DNA from: Porticoccus sp033791605
GTDB lineage: Bacteria; Pseudomonadota; Gammaproteobacteria; Pseudomonadales; Porticoccaceae
Length of the DNA stretch: 64,000 nucleotides
Reading direction: 5' to 3'
NCBI GenBank assembly: GCA_033791605.1
Contig: JASJGJ010000094.1
Span: forward strand, 70,897-134,896
Of this stretch, positions 18,430 to 27,633 are shown piece after piece. A model generated the notes under the pieces. That model was not told where the DNA came from. It searched no databases and saw nothing but the letters and a program-made list of their open reading frames with translations. How positions within the stretch are numbered: position 1 is the stretch's first letter; every line of letters begins with the position of its first letter. A program made the position numbers and the translations under genes.

Positions 18430-19629
18430 TTAAATCGCCGAGAGTCCCCGTGAGAGATCTGCTTTAATATCTTTTATATCTTCTAAGCCTACCGCAATAC
18501 GTATCAGGTTTTCAGTGATCCCTGTCTCGGCTTTCTGTTCGTCACTTAAACGACCATGAGTAGTGGTTGCTGGATGCACTATCGTGGTTTTGGCATCGCC
18601 CAAGTTAGCCGTCAATGACAATATCTGAGTATTATCAATCACAGTCCACGCTTGCTCTCGCCCACCTTTAACTCGGAAAGAGAGGACACCACCAAATGCG
18701 CGTTGTTGGTTGGCAGCCAGCGCATGGCCAGGGTGCCCAGGTAAACCTGCATAGAATACTTTTTCAACCTGGGGTTGCTGCTGTAACCATTGGGCTAGTT
18801 CGAGAGCACTGGCTGAGTGAGCATCCATCCGCAATCGAAGGGTTTCTAAACCTTTGAGGAACACCCAAGCATTAAACGGGCTCATGGTTGGGCCAGCACT
18901 GCGAATAAACGATAACACCTCTCCCACTAATTCACTGCGTCCAGCAACAACACCGCCCATACAGCGACCCTGTCCATCCAAATACTTTGTAGCAGAGTGA
19001 ACCACTAGATCAGCACCCAACTCCAATGGTCGTTGCAGCGCCGGCGTACAAAAACAGTTGTCCACCACCAAAAGCGCATTATTGCTATGGGCTAATTCGG
19101 CTAACAAAGGAATATCTGCCACATCACACAAAGGATTGGATGGAGTTTCCAAAAACAATATCTTGGTTTCAGGGCGGATGGCTTGCTGCCATTGATCTGG
19201 CTCTGTGAGAGAGGCAAAGGTTGTTTTAATGCCAAACCGTGCCAGATACTTACCCAACAATACGGTGGTCGTGCCAAATACATTTCGCGAACAAAGAATA
19301 TGATCGCCAGACTCTAACAAGCCGATACAAGTACTGAGAATAGCCGCCATACCAGAAGAGGTAGCAACTGCCTGTTCCGCACCTTCTAATGCAGCGATGC
19401 GCTCTTCAAACATCCGCACTGTGGGATTGGTATAGCGAGAATAAACGTTACCCGGTTGTTCTCCAGAGAAACGTGCTGCGGCTTCTGCCGCGTTTTCAAA
19501 TACATAGCTAGATGTCAGGAACAAAGGTTCGCAATGCTCCCCTTCTGCTGTCCTTACATGACCAGTTCGAATTGCCAGAGTATCTAACCCCGCTCCGGCC
19601 AAAGGGTCATTAATGTCATCGATTGTCAT
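18430..19629 (-). CDS. metZ: O-succinylhomoserine sulfhydrylase
   Basis: PLP enzyme of the Cys/Met metabolism family, 399 residues, making homocysteine directly from O-succinylhomoserine and sulfide. Visible are YSRYTNPT (near 64-71), the cofactor-stacking and Asp segments (LLVVDNCFCTP), the Schiff-base Lys in SATKYLDGQGR, and a C-terminal HPATTTHGRL. The DGQGRCMGG context and the position directly after purF are those of Pseudomonas metZ rather than metB. It follows purF by 14 bases on the same strand. Confidence 0.94.
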   Translation of the reverse strand: MTIDDINDPLAGAGLDTLAIRTGHVRTAEGEHCEPLFLTSSYVFENAAEAAARFSGEQPGNVYSRYTNPTVRMFEERIAALEGAEQAVATSSGMAAILSTCIGLLESGDHILCSRNVFGTTTVLLGKYLARFGIKTTFASLTEPDQWQQAIRPETKILFLETPSNPLCDVADIPLLAELAHSNNALLVVDNCFCTPALQRPLELGADLVVHSATKYLDGQGRCMGGVVAGRSELVGEVLSFIRSAGPTMSPFNAWVFLKGLETLRLRMDAHSASALELAQWLQQQPQVEKVFYAGLPGHPGHALAANQQRAFGGVLSFRVKGGREQAWTVIDNTQILSLTANLGDAKTTIVHPATTTHGRLSDEQKAETGITENLIRIAVGLEDIKDIKADLSRGLSAI

Positions 19630-19643
19630 TTGTTCAGTCCAGT

Positions 19644-21182
19644 TTAGATGTCCGGGTCAGAATTATGCAGACCAATCACCTCATCGAGCGCTGAGTTTTT
19701 AGCACTACCTTCACCGTTTTTTGCACTGTCGTTTCGATCTGCTTCGAGTTTTTGGAGATAAACATCATCCACATCACCCGTGACATAAATATTATCAAAT
19801 ACTGCGCAATCAAATTGCGTTATGTCACTATTACCCTCTTTGGCACTTTCCACAAGATCCTCTAGATCTTGGTAAATCAAACAATCAGCCCCTATCAGTT
19901 CTGCAATTTCTTGTTCAGTTCGATTATGAGCAATCAACTCCTGAGCAGAGGGCATATCAATACCATAGACATTAGGATAACGAACGGGTGGCGCTGCCGA
20001 TGCAATGTAAACCTTGTTTGCACCCGCATCTCGAGCCATTTGAATAATTTCTTTTGAGGTTGTTCCACGAACGATTGAATCATCGACTAACAAAACATTT
20101 TTGCCTTGAAACTCCAATTTGACCGGATTAAGTTTCTGTCGTACTGATTTTTTTCGCTCTTTTTGCCCCGGCATAATAAAGGTCCGCCCGATATAACGGT
20201 TCTTCATAAACCCTTCTCGAAACTTGAGACCTAGAGTCTCAGCAATGGATTGAGCAGAGACTCGACTAGTATCAGGAATAGGTATAACCACATCAATATC
20301 GTTATTTGGGTAGAGGCGAAGGATTTTTTCGGCCAACTTCTCTCCCATTCTTAATCGGCATTTGTACACCGATATGTTGTCAATAATAGAATCGGGGCGG
20401 GCAAAGTAAACATGTTCGAAGATACAGGGCATAAGTTGTGGGTTTTCAGCACACTGTTTCAAATGCAACTCCCCCTGTTCATTTACATACAGAGCTTCAC
20501 CCGGAGCTAGGTCACGAACCAATTTAAAACCGAGTACATCCATGGCCACACTTTCTGAAGCCACCATGTATTCCATCCCCTGATCTGTCTCACGCTGACC
20601 GTAAGCCAAAGGACGGATACCATGAGGATCACGAAATGCCACCATGCCATAGCTGGCAATCATTCCTACAACAGCATAGGCACCACGGCAACGAAGGTGA
20701 ACTCGACGAACCGCTTCAAAAATATCCTTGGGTGTTGGCTGAAGCTTCCCTTGCAGGAGCAATTCATGGGCAAATACATTCAGTAATGCTTCCGAATCTG
20801 AATCAGTATTAATATGACGTAAATCTGATTTAAACAGCAGCTTCATCAGCTCATCGGTATTGGTCAGGTTACCGTTATGAGCCATGCAAATTCCATAGGG
20901 AGAATTCACATAAAATGGCTGCGCAAGCGCCGGTCCTGAACTACCAGCCGTGGGATAACGAACATGGCCGATACCCATGTTGCCCTCAAGTTGGGCCATA
21001 TGGCGAGAGTGAAAAACATCTTTCACCAAACCAACACTTTTGCGTTGGCTAAAGTGGCCTTTGTAGCAGGTCATTATACCTGCGGCATCCTGACCTCGAT
21101 GCTGAAGCATGGTCAACGCATCATAAAGCTGAAGGTTAACATCAGTATTGATATTACCAAAAATTCCGACTACACCACACAT
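19644..21182 (-). CDS. purF: Amidophosphoribosyltransferase
   Basis: First committed enzyme of purine synthesis, transferring glutamine nitrogen to PRPP. The N-terminal MCGVVGI exposes catalytic Cys2 after Met removal; the glutaminase domain includes GHVRYPTAG and HNGNLTN; the PRPP loop VLLVDDSIVRGTTSKE lies near residues 365-380. The 512-residue length is normal. It belongs to the conserved folC-SPOR-cvpA-purF-metZ string. No propeptide is present, as in E. coli PurF. Confidence 0.97.
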   Translation of the reverse strand: MCGVVGIFGNINTDVNLQLYDALTMLQHRGQDAAGIMTCYKGHFSQRKSVGLVKDVFHSRHMAQLEGNMGIGHVRYPTAGSSGPALAQPFYVNSPYGICMAHNGNLTNTDELMKLLFKSDLRHINTDSDSEALLNVFAHELLLQGKLQPTPKDIFEAVRRVHLRCRGAYAVVGMIASYGMVAFRDPHGIRPLAYGQRETDQGMEYMVASESVAMDVLGFKLVRDLAPGEALYVNEQGELHLKQCAENPQLMPCIFEHVYFARPDSIIDNISVYKCRLRMGEKLAEKILRLYPNNDIDVVIPIPDTSRVSAQSIAETLGLKFREGFMKNRYIGRTFIMPGQKERKKSVRQKLNPVKLEFQGKNVLLVDDSIVRGTTSKEIIQMARDAGANKVYIASAAPPVRYPNVYGIDMPSAQELIAHNRTEQEIAELIGADCLIYQDLEDLVESAKEGNSDITQFDCAVFDNIYVTGDVDDVYLQKLEADRNDSAKNGEGSAKNSALDEVIGLHNSDPDI

Positions 21183-21236
21183 GGGCCAGGCAACCTCTTT
21201 AAACGGCTATTTACTGCTGAATTCGAGTCTGCTCAC

Positions 21237-21731
21237 TTAGAGCAGGTTCTTCAAAAAGTTCAATACCGCTGTGCCTGTCTCCCTGGCCCAGTCCTCGTAC
21301 TGCATAAAATAGGGGATTAATGTGGAGTCTATCCACCACTGGTCTTCCGTTACCGGCAACACTTTAGGCAAAATGATCAAAACCACCATCAGAATCACTA
21401 AGCCACGGACAAGACCAAAGAACATACCCAACAATCGGTCTGTACCTGATAGTCCTGTCGCTTGAATCAGCTTTCCCAACAGGTAATTTAAAATGCTTCC
21501 AACAATTAGGACGGCCACAAATAAGCTCACCCAAGCTGCAAGCATCCTCAGGGATGGTGTATCTATCCAATCCGTCATAAGAGCAGCAAGTTGATCATGG
21601 AAGATAGATGCAACGATCGCTGCGGTAAGCCATATCAACAGTGAAACAACTTCTTTTACAAAGCCCCGCACTACGCTGATCAATGTAGACAAACCCAATA
21701 TAGCAATAATGGCCCAGTCAGCCCAAGTCAT
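21237..21731 (-). CDS. cvpA: CvpA family inner-membrane protein
   Basis: A 164-residue protein with four hydrophobic segments and the family opening MTWADWAIIAILGLSTLIS, then VRGFVKEVVSLL. CvpA is required for colicin V production in E. coli and for envelope homeostasis; its molecular activity is unclear. It lies directly upstream of purF as in many gammaproteobacteria and is likely co-transcribed with it. Confidence 0.93.
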   Translation of the reverse strand: MTWADWAIIAILGLSTLISVVRGFVKEVVSLLIWLTAAIVASIFHDQLAALMTDWIDTPSLRMLAAWVSLFVAVLIVGSILNYLLGKLIQATGLSGTDRLLGMFFGLVRGLVILMVVLIILPKVLPVTEDQWWIDSTLIPYFMQYEDWARETGTAVLNFLKNLL

Positions 21732-21829
21732 GATTTTTTGCCCTATAAATATTTAAAAGGTACACATTTGAAAGCTTCAGATGATCAAAATGACTAAGAG
21801 CGAAAGTGTAACAGAGTGCTTGCCCAAGA

Positions 21830-22357
21830 TCAGGGTTCAAAACGTATCAAGAGCGAATCCACACCATATTTTTTGTCTATCGCTGATTTTTCCTGAACCA
21901 GTTTTTTCTTCAAAACCTTCGGGCCCACAAAAACACGGCTAAGGGTGCCTTTGCTGTCTTTTTTCTCTCTAATAAAAGCTCGATAATCATCCTTTAAAAG
22001 GCTGTTGACTAAATCATTAGCTGCCGTCTTATCTCGAAAACTTCCCACCTGTAAAACCCAGCTCACAGGAAGACCATCAGAAGAAAGTGACGGAGCTTCC
22101 TCTTCAAGAGATTCACCCTGTGAGTCGGCACCCTTTCCAAACTGAAATATCTCTTCATCTGGCTTGGCAGGAGTAATATTTTCTGGTCTGACTGGCTGGG
22201 ACACTATAGCGGGTTGAATTTCCGGCATAACAGGGATTTGAGACTGGGTATTTACTGCTCTATCACCTGAGAAATCAAACACCAAGGCAACAACAACAAT
22301 TGCCAGAGCAATCAAGACAAAGGCGCCCACAATTCTTTGCTTTAAGCTTTCATTCAC
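21830..22357 (-). CDS. SPOR domain protein (DedD-like)
   Basis: A 175-residue protein with one N-terminal membrane helix (residues about 10-28), a linker, and a C-terminal SPOR domain (SWVLQVGSFRDKTAANDLVN, residues about 98-172) that binds denuded peptidoglycan at the division septum. The position between folC and cvpA is that of DedD. The single-pass topology puts the SPOR domain in the periplasm. I leave the symbol blank because SPOR proteins diverge quickly. Confidence 0.88.
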   Translation of the reverse strand: MNESLKQRIVGAFVLIALAIVVVALVFDFSGDRAVNTQSQIPVMPEIQPAIVSQPVRPENITPAKPDEEIFQFGKGADSQGESLEEEAPSLSSDGLPVSWVLQVGSFRDKTAANDLVNSLLKDDYRAFIREKKDSKGTLSRVFVGPKVLKKKLVQEKSAIDKKYGVDSLLIRFEP

Positions 22358-22387
22358 TCGCCACGCTCCCTGCCCTGCTTTTTACAC

Positions 22388-23770
22388 TCACCCAAGACTC
22401 TCTAACCAATTTAATACAGGCCCCACAGTAAAAAAAGACCCGAAAACCACCACAGTATCTCCAACTTTCGCACTGGCTAAAACCGCCTGAATTGCTATCA
22501 CCGGAGATGGCTGTTCAATAACATTATCTACTTCATCAATCCAACCACATTGTACCTCTGGCTGACTGTTTATTACCCTGACATTGTACGGTTCATCATT
22601 ATACTGGTCATCACAGTACAGCTCTTCTTTACTCTGCTTTTTTTGATACAACATAGACATCATACTTTGTGCCGTAGCAGCTCGAACCTGCCCCGGAATA
22701 TCACAGAAATACCATGACTTTACCCTAGGTATCATTGGCTCAAGAATAGCAGGGATATCTTTATCCGACATAATCCCCACTACCGCAATGACTTTATCAT
22801 TTAATAATGACAACCGATGCGCTAAGAGTCCTGCGGCCTGAGGGTTGTGGGCTACGTCCAGTATTATATTGACACCATCGACAGAGATTCGTTGATAACG
22901 ACCTCTCAGTTGTACTTGGTTCAACCCCGCTTCAATCGTCAATGCTGAAATATTAGAATCTAACAGGTTCGCGGCCTGTAGTGAACAGGCAACACTAACA
23001 GGAGGAAGCAGGGTTTTGTTAACCACACCAAATTGTGAAAAAGAAAAATCTCGTCCATTTAAAAACAACTGCGCACCTATTTTATTTGCCGCAGTCAACA
23101 AACCGGGTATTGGGTTTTCATCGCCATAAATAAGGGGGTGCCCTTCTCTTCCAATAGCTGCTTTTTCTGCCGCTATAACGTTCAGGTCACTGCCAAGCCA
23201 GTCCTGATGATCCAATGCAATACTGGTAACAATAGATATATCAGGATCTATGACATTAACCGCATCAAGACGTCCACCCAGCCCCACTTCCAAGACAGCC
23301 ACATCTAATTTTGCCTCAGCCAAAATTATCAGGGCAGCCAAGGTACCAAATTCAAAATAGCTCAAACTGACGTCATCACGAGCAGACTCTATACGCTCAA
23401 AAGCGGTACAAATAGCCTCATCGCTTACTGGCTGGCCGTTGATATTAATACGCTCGTTGTAGTCAATAAAGTGAGGCGAAGTATACGTTCCTACCTGATA
23501 CCCAGCAGCCCTCAAAATACTATCAATGGCCGCGACACAAGAACCTTTACCATTGGTACCTGCAACAGTAATCACCTTGCTCGCAGGGCTAAGCTTTATA
23601 GGAGGAATATTCGTATCCGGAGTATTTTTGGAATCTGAACCCGAACACCCAGAAGGCAAAAAACCGAGCTGTTTTGCAACTCGGCTTATGCGATCAAGCC
23701 CAAGCTCTATCTCTGTTGGGTGCCTTGTCTCTAAAAGACTAAGCCATTTACTCAGTGTTTGCTGCGACAT
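22388..23770 (-). CDS. folC: Bifunctional folylpolyglutamate synthase / dihydrofolate synthase
   Basis: Mur-ligase-like enzyme that adds glutamate to dihydropteroate and to folates. The P-loop VAGTNGKGSCVAA and the following YTSPHFIDYNERI are clear, as are the Mur central GLGGRLDAVN and the C-terminal domain. I place the start at the ATG at 23770; a TTG 13 codons upstream is open but would give a non-homologous extension. Even so the gene begins 23 bases inside the end of accD, so the two are translationally coupled. A stretch near residues 20-55 (GSDSKNTPDTNIPP) looks like a lineage-specific insertion. Confidence 0.93.
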   Translation of the reverse strand: MSQQTLSKWLSLLETRHPTEIELGLDRISRVAKQLGFLPSGCSGSDSKNTPDTNIPPIKLSPASKVITVAGTNGKGSCVAAIDSILRAAGYQVGTYTSPHFIDYNERININGQPVSDEAICTAFERIESARDDVSLSYFEFGTLAALIILAEAKLDVAVLEVGLGGRLDAVNVIDPDISIVTSIALDHQDWLGSDLNVIAAEKAAIGREGHPLIYGDENPIPGLLTAANKIGAQLFLNGRDFSFSQFGVVNKTLLPPVSVACSLQAANLLDSNISALTIEAGLNQVQLRGRYQRISVDGVNIILDVAHNPQAAGLLAHRLSLLNDKVIAVVGIMSDKDIPAILEPMIPRVKSWYFCDIPGQVRAATAQSMMSMLYQKKQSKEELYCDDQYNDEPYNVRVINSQPEVQCGWIDEVDNVIEQPSPVIAIQAVLASAKVGDTVVVFGSFFTVGPVLNWLESLG

Positions 23771-24641
23771 CGGAACAATCTGTTTCTGGACGACCAGTGA
23801 ATTTGGCAAGCAGAGAAGCCAGCGTCGCGCGCATTTCTAGTCGAGGAATAATCATATCGATTGCCCCATGTTCAAGTAGAAATTCCGCCCGCTGAAAACC
23901 TTTGGGGAGTTTCTGGCGAATGGTTTGCTCAATAATATTAGGACCAGCAAATCCAGCTCGAGCACCAGGCTCGGCGGCATTGATATCACCAAGTAACGCC
24001 AAACTTGCGGAAACCCCGCCGTAAACTGGGTCAGTCATCACCGAAATATAGGGTATACCCTGTGCTTTTAACTTTTCAATTACAGCACTGGTCTTGGCCA
24101 TCTGCATTAGGGAGATCAATGCTTCCTGCATACGGGCGCCCCCAGTTGCAGAAAAACAAATCATAGGGATGTTGTCTTCAAGTGAAACTTGAGCTGCACG
24201 GGTAAAGCGTTCACCAACTACGTAACCCATAGAGCCGCCATGGAACGCGAACTCAAAGGCAACTGCAACTACTGGCATACCATTCAAGGTGCCTTTCATG
24301 GCAACTAAAGCATCGTCCTCCCCCGTCGCCTTTTGAGCAGCAGACAGACGATCTTTGTACTTTTTGATATCTCTAAATTTAAGGCGATCAATTGGCTTCA
24401 CATCTGTAGCTAATTCCTGACGGCCCTCAGCATCCAAAAAAATATCTAGTCGACGCCGGGCGCCAACTCTTAAGTGATGCTCACATTTTGGGCAAACATC
24501 CAGATTTTTTTCGAGCTCTGGACGATATAACGGAGCGCTACACTTGGGACATTTTGTCCACACTCCTTCAGGAACACTTTGTGTACGGTCCTTTTTCTGG
24601 GTCGCAGGTCCTTTGGGACGAATTTTTTCCAGCCAGCTCAT
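23748..24641 (-). CDS. accD: Acetyl-CoA carboxylase carboxyltransferase subunit beta
   Basis: Beta subunit of the carboxyltransferase that makes malonyl-CoA. The N-terminal zinc ribbon CPKC-x17-CPKC is at about residues 31-53. The crotonase-like core contains EFAFHGGSMGYVVGERF and SATGGARMQE, which form the oxyanion site. The length of 297 is normal. The 3' end overlaps folC. Fatty-acid genes acpP, fabG and fabD are elsewhere in the window. Confidence 0.97.
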   Translation of the reverse strand: MSWLEKIRPKGPATQKKDRTQSVPEGVWTKCPKCSAPLYRPELEKNLDVCPKCEHHLRVGARRRLDIFLDAEGRQELATDVKPIDRLKFRDIKKYKDRLSAAQKATGEDDALVAMKGTLNGMPVVAVAFEFAFHGGSMGYVVGERFTRAAQVSLEDNIPMICFSATGGARMQEALISLMQMAKTSAVIEKLKAQGIPYISVMTDPVYGGVSASLALLGDINAAEPGARAGFAGPNIIEQTIRQKLPKGFQRAEFLLEHGAIDMIIPRLEMRATLASLLAKFTGRPETDCSDVAANTE

Positions 24642-24735
24642 ATTGTTTCCGTTAGCTCAATTTTTAGTTAACTGCCGTACTTACTGTTTTATTATCTACT
24701 ACTCAGTGATCTATTACCGAAAAACCCGCACTGAA

Positions 24736-25551
24736 CTACTTATCCAGCGCTTCTCGTATTTCAGCGATAATAACTGAAATAGCTTCAGCATAAGTTGCGG
24801 GATTCGTTTCCCCTTGTGCTGCTAATGCCGCTATCTGGTTAACCAGCACACTGCCAACTACCACGCCATCGGATAGATCAGCAACAGCTCGAGCCGTTGC
24901 ACCATCCTTAATGCCAAATCCAACACAAACGGGAAGATCCGTCAAGGCACGAATACTGGTGACGTTTTCATTCACAGAATTCACATCCAAGTTACCGGCC
25001 CCGGTAACACCCTTAAGTGAAACATAGTAAATGAAGCCGCCCGCCATATCAGTGACTTTTTTCTGCCGAGACAGACTACTTGTTGGTGCCAATAAAAAAA
25101 TATTCTCTATATTGGCCTGCTTCAAGTGTTCATTGAACTCTTCAGCTTCTTCAGGTGGCAAGTCAACGGTTAACACCGCATCAACGCCAGCTGCAACAGC
25201 CTGCTCAATAAAACTATCATAGCCCATTCTTTCAATGGGGTTGGTATAACCCATCAACAACACAGGTGTAACACTGTTAGTTTCACGAAACTGTTTTACA
25301 TGGGCCAAAGCATCACGAAGACTGCTGCCATTTTTCAGCGCCCTCTCGTGGGCTTTCTGAATCACCGGGCCTTCCGCATTGGGATCTGAAAATGGGATGC
25401 CGAGTTCAATAATATCGGTTCCACCCTCAACCAGCGCATGCATAACAGGAAGTGTTACTTCTTTGGCTGGATCACCCATGACAATATAAGAAACCAAAGC
25501 CTTGCGGCCCTGCTGACGGAGGGATTCAAAACACTGACTAATTCTATTCAC
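24736..25551 (-). CDS. trpA: Tryptophan synthase alpha chain
   Basis: Cleaves indole-3-glycerol phosphate to indole and glyceraldehyde-3-phosphate, working with TrpB. The TIM-barrel landmarks IIELGIPFSDP (residues 47-57), VLLMGYTNPI and VCVGFGIKDG are present. Catalytic Glu49 is conserved, but the second catalytic residue, Asp60 in the usual ADGP, is Glu here (AEGP). See findings. The gene follows trpB by about 75 bases in the order trpF-trpB-trpA. Confidence 0.95.
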   Translation of the reverse strand: MNRISQCFESLRQQGRKALVSYIVMGDPAKEVTLPVMHALVEGGTDIIELGIPFSDPNAEGPVIQKAHERALKNGSSLRDALAHVKQFRETNSVTPVLLMGYTNPIERMGYDSFIEQAVAAGVDAVLTVDLPPEEAEEFNEHLKQANIENIFLLAPTSSLSRQKKVTDMAGGFIYYVSLKGVTGAGNLDVNSVNENVTSIRALTDLPVCVGFGIKDGATARAVADLSDGVVVGSVLVNQIAALAAQGETNPATYAEAISVIIAEIREALDK

Positions 25552-25626
25552 TAACTTTTATTCCTATTAAAACCACTCATTTCTGTGACATCACACAATT
25601 CAGACAACCCGCAAGGCACTCCGGTA

Positions 25627-26871
25627 TTAAACGGTGATGCCATCAATCTCTGCTACCGTCAAAATATCCTTATCACCACGACCCGAGAGATTGACGATAA
25701 TCATTTGATCGGGATCCATTTGTCGAGCCAACTTTTCCGCATAAGCCACAGCATGGCTAGATTCAAGAGCAGGCATAATGCCCTCAACTTTAGTCAGGTT
25801 ACGGAAGGCAGCCATAGCCTCATCATCATCAATGGTGACATAATTTACTCGGCCAATATCCTTTAGCCAGGAATGCTCTGGTCCAACGCCGGGATAATCC
25901 AGACCTGCTGAGATGGAATGGGTTTCAATAATTTGTCCATTTTCATCTTCCATAAGATATGTACGATTTCCATGAAGGACACCTGGAATACCGTCGTTTA
26001 ATGGCGCCGCGTGCTTACCTGTCGCTAAACCAAACCCCCCAGCCTCAACACCGTACATGGCAACAGAGTCATCTTCCAAGAAAGGATGGAACAACCCTAT
26101 GGCATTGGAGCCACCACCCACACAAGCTACCAAAGCATCGGGAAGCTTACCTGCTTGGGTTAACGATTGTTGGCGAGCTTCACGACCAATAACAGACTGA
26201 AAATTTCGCACCAACTCGGGATAAGGGTGTGGACCCGCACAGGTGCCAATAATGTAAAAAGTATTGTCAACATTGGTTACCCAATCACGCATCGCCTCAT
26301 TCATGGCATCTTTTAAAGTTTTTGAACCAGACGTCACAGGAATTACCGTAGCCCCAAGTAGTTTCATTCGATAAACATTGAGGGATTGACGATGTACATC
26401 TTCTTCACCCATAAAGACGTGGCACTCCAATCCCAAACGGGCAGCCACCGTAGCCGTTGCCACTCCATGTTGACCTGCGCCGGTTTCAGCGATCACACGT
26501 TTTTTACCAGTGTGTTTTGCTAACAACGCCTGACCAATAGTGTTATTAATCTTATGTGCGCCGGTATGATTAAGATCTTCACGTTTAAGGTAGAGTTGTG
26601 CTCCGCCCGTTTCTTTTGTCCATCGCTCGGCAAGATACAGTGGAGATGGACGTCCTACGTAGTGGGCAAGATCATAATCAAACTGGGCCTGGAACTCGGG
26701 ATCATCTTTTAATCGACGGTAAAGAGTTTCCAGCTCATCAAGTGCATAAATCAAAGTTTCAGAAACAAATCTACCGCCATAAGGGCCAAAATGACCACGG
26801 GCATCAGGTACTTTAGTAAAATCTACAACTTGCTTTTCAGAGCTATTTGTCTTTTCAAAACGCTGTGTCAC
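25627..26871 (-). CDS. trpB: Tryptophan synthase beta chain
   Basis: PLP enzyme joining indole and serine. It shows YLKREDLNHTGAHKINN with the Schiff-base Lys (near residue 107), GAGQHGVATA, and the phosphate-binding CVGGGSNAIGLF. At 414 residues it is the standard TrpB1 form. It lies between trpF and trpA; in Pseudomonas aeruginosa trpBA is at another locus, so this arrangement is closer to the Acinetobacter or Xanthomonas layout. Confidence 0.97.
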   Translation of the reverse strand: MTQRFEKTNSSEKQVVDFTKVPDARGHFGPYGGRFVSETLIYALDELETLYRRLKDDPEFQAQFDYDLAHYVGRPSPLYLAERWTKETGGAQLYLKREDLNHTGAHKINNTIGQALLAKHTGKKRVIAETGAGQHGVATATVAARLGLECHVFMGEEDVHRQSLNVYRMKLLGATVIPVTSGSKTLKDAMNEAMRDWVTNVDNTFYIIGTCAGPHPYPELVRNFQSVIGREARQQSLTQAGKLPDALVACVGGGSNAIGLFHPFLEDDSVAMYGVEAGGFGLATGKHAAPLNDGIPGVLHGNRTYLMEDENGQIIETHSISAGLDYPGVGPEHSWLKDIGRVNYVTIDDDEAMAAFRNLTKVEGIMPALESSHAVAYAEKLARQMDPDQMIIVNLSGRGDKDILTVAEIDGITV

Positions 26872-26910
26872 TAACTTCTCCCAAATTACTTACACGGGCA
26901 CCTAACAAGT

Positions 26911-27531
26911 TTAACTAGAGGTGGCCCGGTTGATAAATTGCTGTATTAACTGTGATGACTTGATTCCCGGTGATGCCTCGACACCACCACTAACGTCAAC
27001 GGCATAGGGTTTTACCACAGATATAGCTTCTTTCACATTTTCCGGGTTTAAACCACCGGCAAGAATGAAAGGAATATCGGCTACTGCGGATAACCTCTGC
27101 CATTCAAAAGTTTCGCCTGTTCCACCGTATTTATTTTCATTCCATGCATCAAATAGAAAGCCACGTGCAGAGGGATAATTCGCGATCACTTCTCTCACAT
27201 CAAGCCCAGGAGACATACGTATGGCCTTGATGAACGGTTTTTGAAATTGAGAACAATACGCTTCGCTCTCATCACCGTGAAACTGCAACAGGTCCAATCC
27301 AACAGCACCAATAGCTGTATTCACTTCGCCTACGGATGCATTGACGAACAACCCCACTACCGTTACAAACGGGCCCACTGTGCGAGCAATTTCACCAGCA
27401 GATGACAACTCAACATATCGAGGGCTTTTAGGGTAAAAAACTAGGCCTATGGCATCGGCGCCCGAATTAACTGCCGTCGTGGCATCTTCTACGCGGGTAA
27501 TTCCACAGATTTTAACTCGGGTTCTATTCAC
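26911..27531 (-). CDS. trpF: Phosphoribosylanthranilate isomerase
   Basis: Isomerises PRA to CdRP in tryptophan synthesis. VKICGITRVEDA at the N-terminus contains catalytic Cys, and DVSGGVEASPG near the C-terminus contains catalytic Asp and a phosphate-binding loop. I use the GTG at 27531, which gives a start a few residues before KICG as in other TrpF proteins; two TTG codons up to 27549 are open alternatives, none with a clear RBS. It follows truA closely. Confidence 0.93.
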   Translation of the reverse strand: MNRTRVKICGITRVEDATTAVNSGADAIGLVFYPKSPRYVELSSAGEIARTVGPFVTVVGLFVNASVGEVNTAIGAVGLDLLQFHGDESEAYCSQFQKPFIKAIRMSPGLDVREVIANYPSARGFLFDAWNENKYGGTGETFEWQRLSAVADIPFILAGGLNPENVKEAISVVKPYAVDVSGGVEASPGIKSSQLIQQFINRATSS

Positions 27532-27633
27532 AGGGGCGTCCAATAGCAAGGCGCGGATTGTAGCAAAAAGGGTTCGCTTCGCCTATTGCTTAACAGCCAA
27601 TTCCTGCTCACTTTTACGTCAATTTCAGACGAC

